In this document: positions 24,403 to 24,922 of the stretch, piece after piece
Layout: each line of letters starts with the position of its first letter
How positions within the stretch are numbered: position 1 is the first letter of the stretch
Assembly: GCA_049999725.1 (NCBI GenBank)
Contig: JBNGIS010018897.1
Location: 1 to 24,922, forward strand
Origin: Haplomitrium mnioides
Lineage: Eukaryota; Marchantiophyta; Haplomitriopsida; Calobryales
Length of the DNA: 24,922 bases
Direction: 5' to 3'
Notes under the pieces: generated by a model
What the model was told of the DNA's origin: nothing
The model's database searches: none
The model's input: only the letters and a program-made list of their open reading frames with translations
Translations under genes and position numbers: made by a program

Positions 24403-24922
24403 CTCCCCTTCAAGCTCAAGCCAATGTCAAGCACTCCCATAATAGTTCGAAACTTATATAGCTTCTCTGCACCTATTGACTTTGTAAAAATATTAGCTAC
24501 TTGCTCATCTGTATTCACATACACCAAATCAACTTCACTTTCAAGTACCTTCTCTCGTATGTAATGGTAATGAACTTCAATGTGTTTTGACCTTGCATGA
24601 AACACCGAATTGTTTGCCAGTTGAATATTGCTTATGTTGTCACAATACAAAGTCACATGACATTATGTCCTAAATCGAACAATAGCTTGCGTAGCCAAGC
24701 TATTTCACATGCAGCCATTGCTGCTCCTCTATACTCTGCTTCTGTGCTTGGCAAAGCAACTGTAGGTTGCTTCTTACTACTCCAACTCACTGCAGCACCT
24801 CCAATACTAAAAACATAACCACTTGTAGATCTTCTATCATATGTATATCCAGCCCAATCTGCATCAGTATATCCAAAAAAGTTTTACTTCAACTCCGTAT
24901 GCATAAAATAAACCATAATTCA
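24354..24922 (-). pseudogene. Ty1/copia polyprotein fragment, RNase H domain, frameshifted
   Basis: C-terminal end of a copia pol polyprotein; RNase H degrades the RNA strand of RNA/DNA hybrids during reverse transcription. Visible on the minus strand are the acidic motifs TDADWAG, STEAEY and YCDN, and the copia hallmarks [24 protein letters not shown] and DEQVANIFTKS. The reading frame is broken twice: a one-base surplus in the A-run at 24875-24880 (T-run on the minus strand) just before TDADWAG, and a frame change at about 24655-24665 between the helix after STEAEY and YCDN. The stop at 24354-24356 lies inside the LTR, so the frame runs over the LTR boundary. The rest of pol and gag lie beyond the right edge. 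The copy is not coding-competent as it stands. Confidence 0.92.

Overview
This is nuclear DNA from a land plant. Three lines of evidence support that: a 13-exon glycoside hydrolase family 1 gene with a secretory signal peptide, two spliced genes for plastid proteins (a chalcone-isomerase-fold fatty-acid-binding protein and a PDV2-type plastid-division protein), and the 3' end of a Ty1/copia retrotransposon. GT-AG introns of about 85 bp to 2 kb and sparse genes fit this. Protein divergence hints at an early-diverging lineage such as a moss or other spore plant, but I cannot fix the species from the sequence.

Layout: 1-425 is a ~60-bp minisatellite. 1348-4526 (+) is an intact GH1 beta-glucosidase whose 13 exons I joined in frame to 499 codons; its first intron appears to be GC-AG. 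5404-5874 (+) holds exons of an unidentified gene, possibly ending near 6393. 6417-10986 (-) is a complete 10-exon, 439-aa chalcone-isomerase-like/FAP gene; its 2-kb third intron carries three diverged copies of one repeat. 12121-13278 (-) is a complete two-exon PDV2-like gene. 13279-16015 shows no recognisable gene. 16020-16330 is a tandem array interrupted by a 10-N assembly gap. 17307-21413 (+) is a multi-exon coiled-coil protein gene of a family I do not recognise, with its 5' end unresolved. 22575-23486 holds a degenerate coding-like stretch. 23955-24922 is the 3' end of a copia element on the minus strand, with an 80-bp triplication at its LTR end.

The genes do not form a pathway. The FAP-like and PDV2-like genes are same-strand neighbours and both act at or in plastids, but each has its own intergenic space and they are ordinary separate nuclear genes. 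The GH1 enzyme is predicted to be secreted. I saw no clear new multi-gene system; the best candidates for novelty are the unrecognised coiled-coil gene and the unidentified exons between the GH1 and FAP-like genes.
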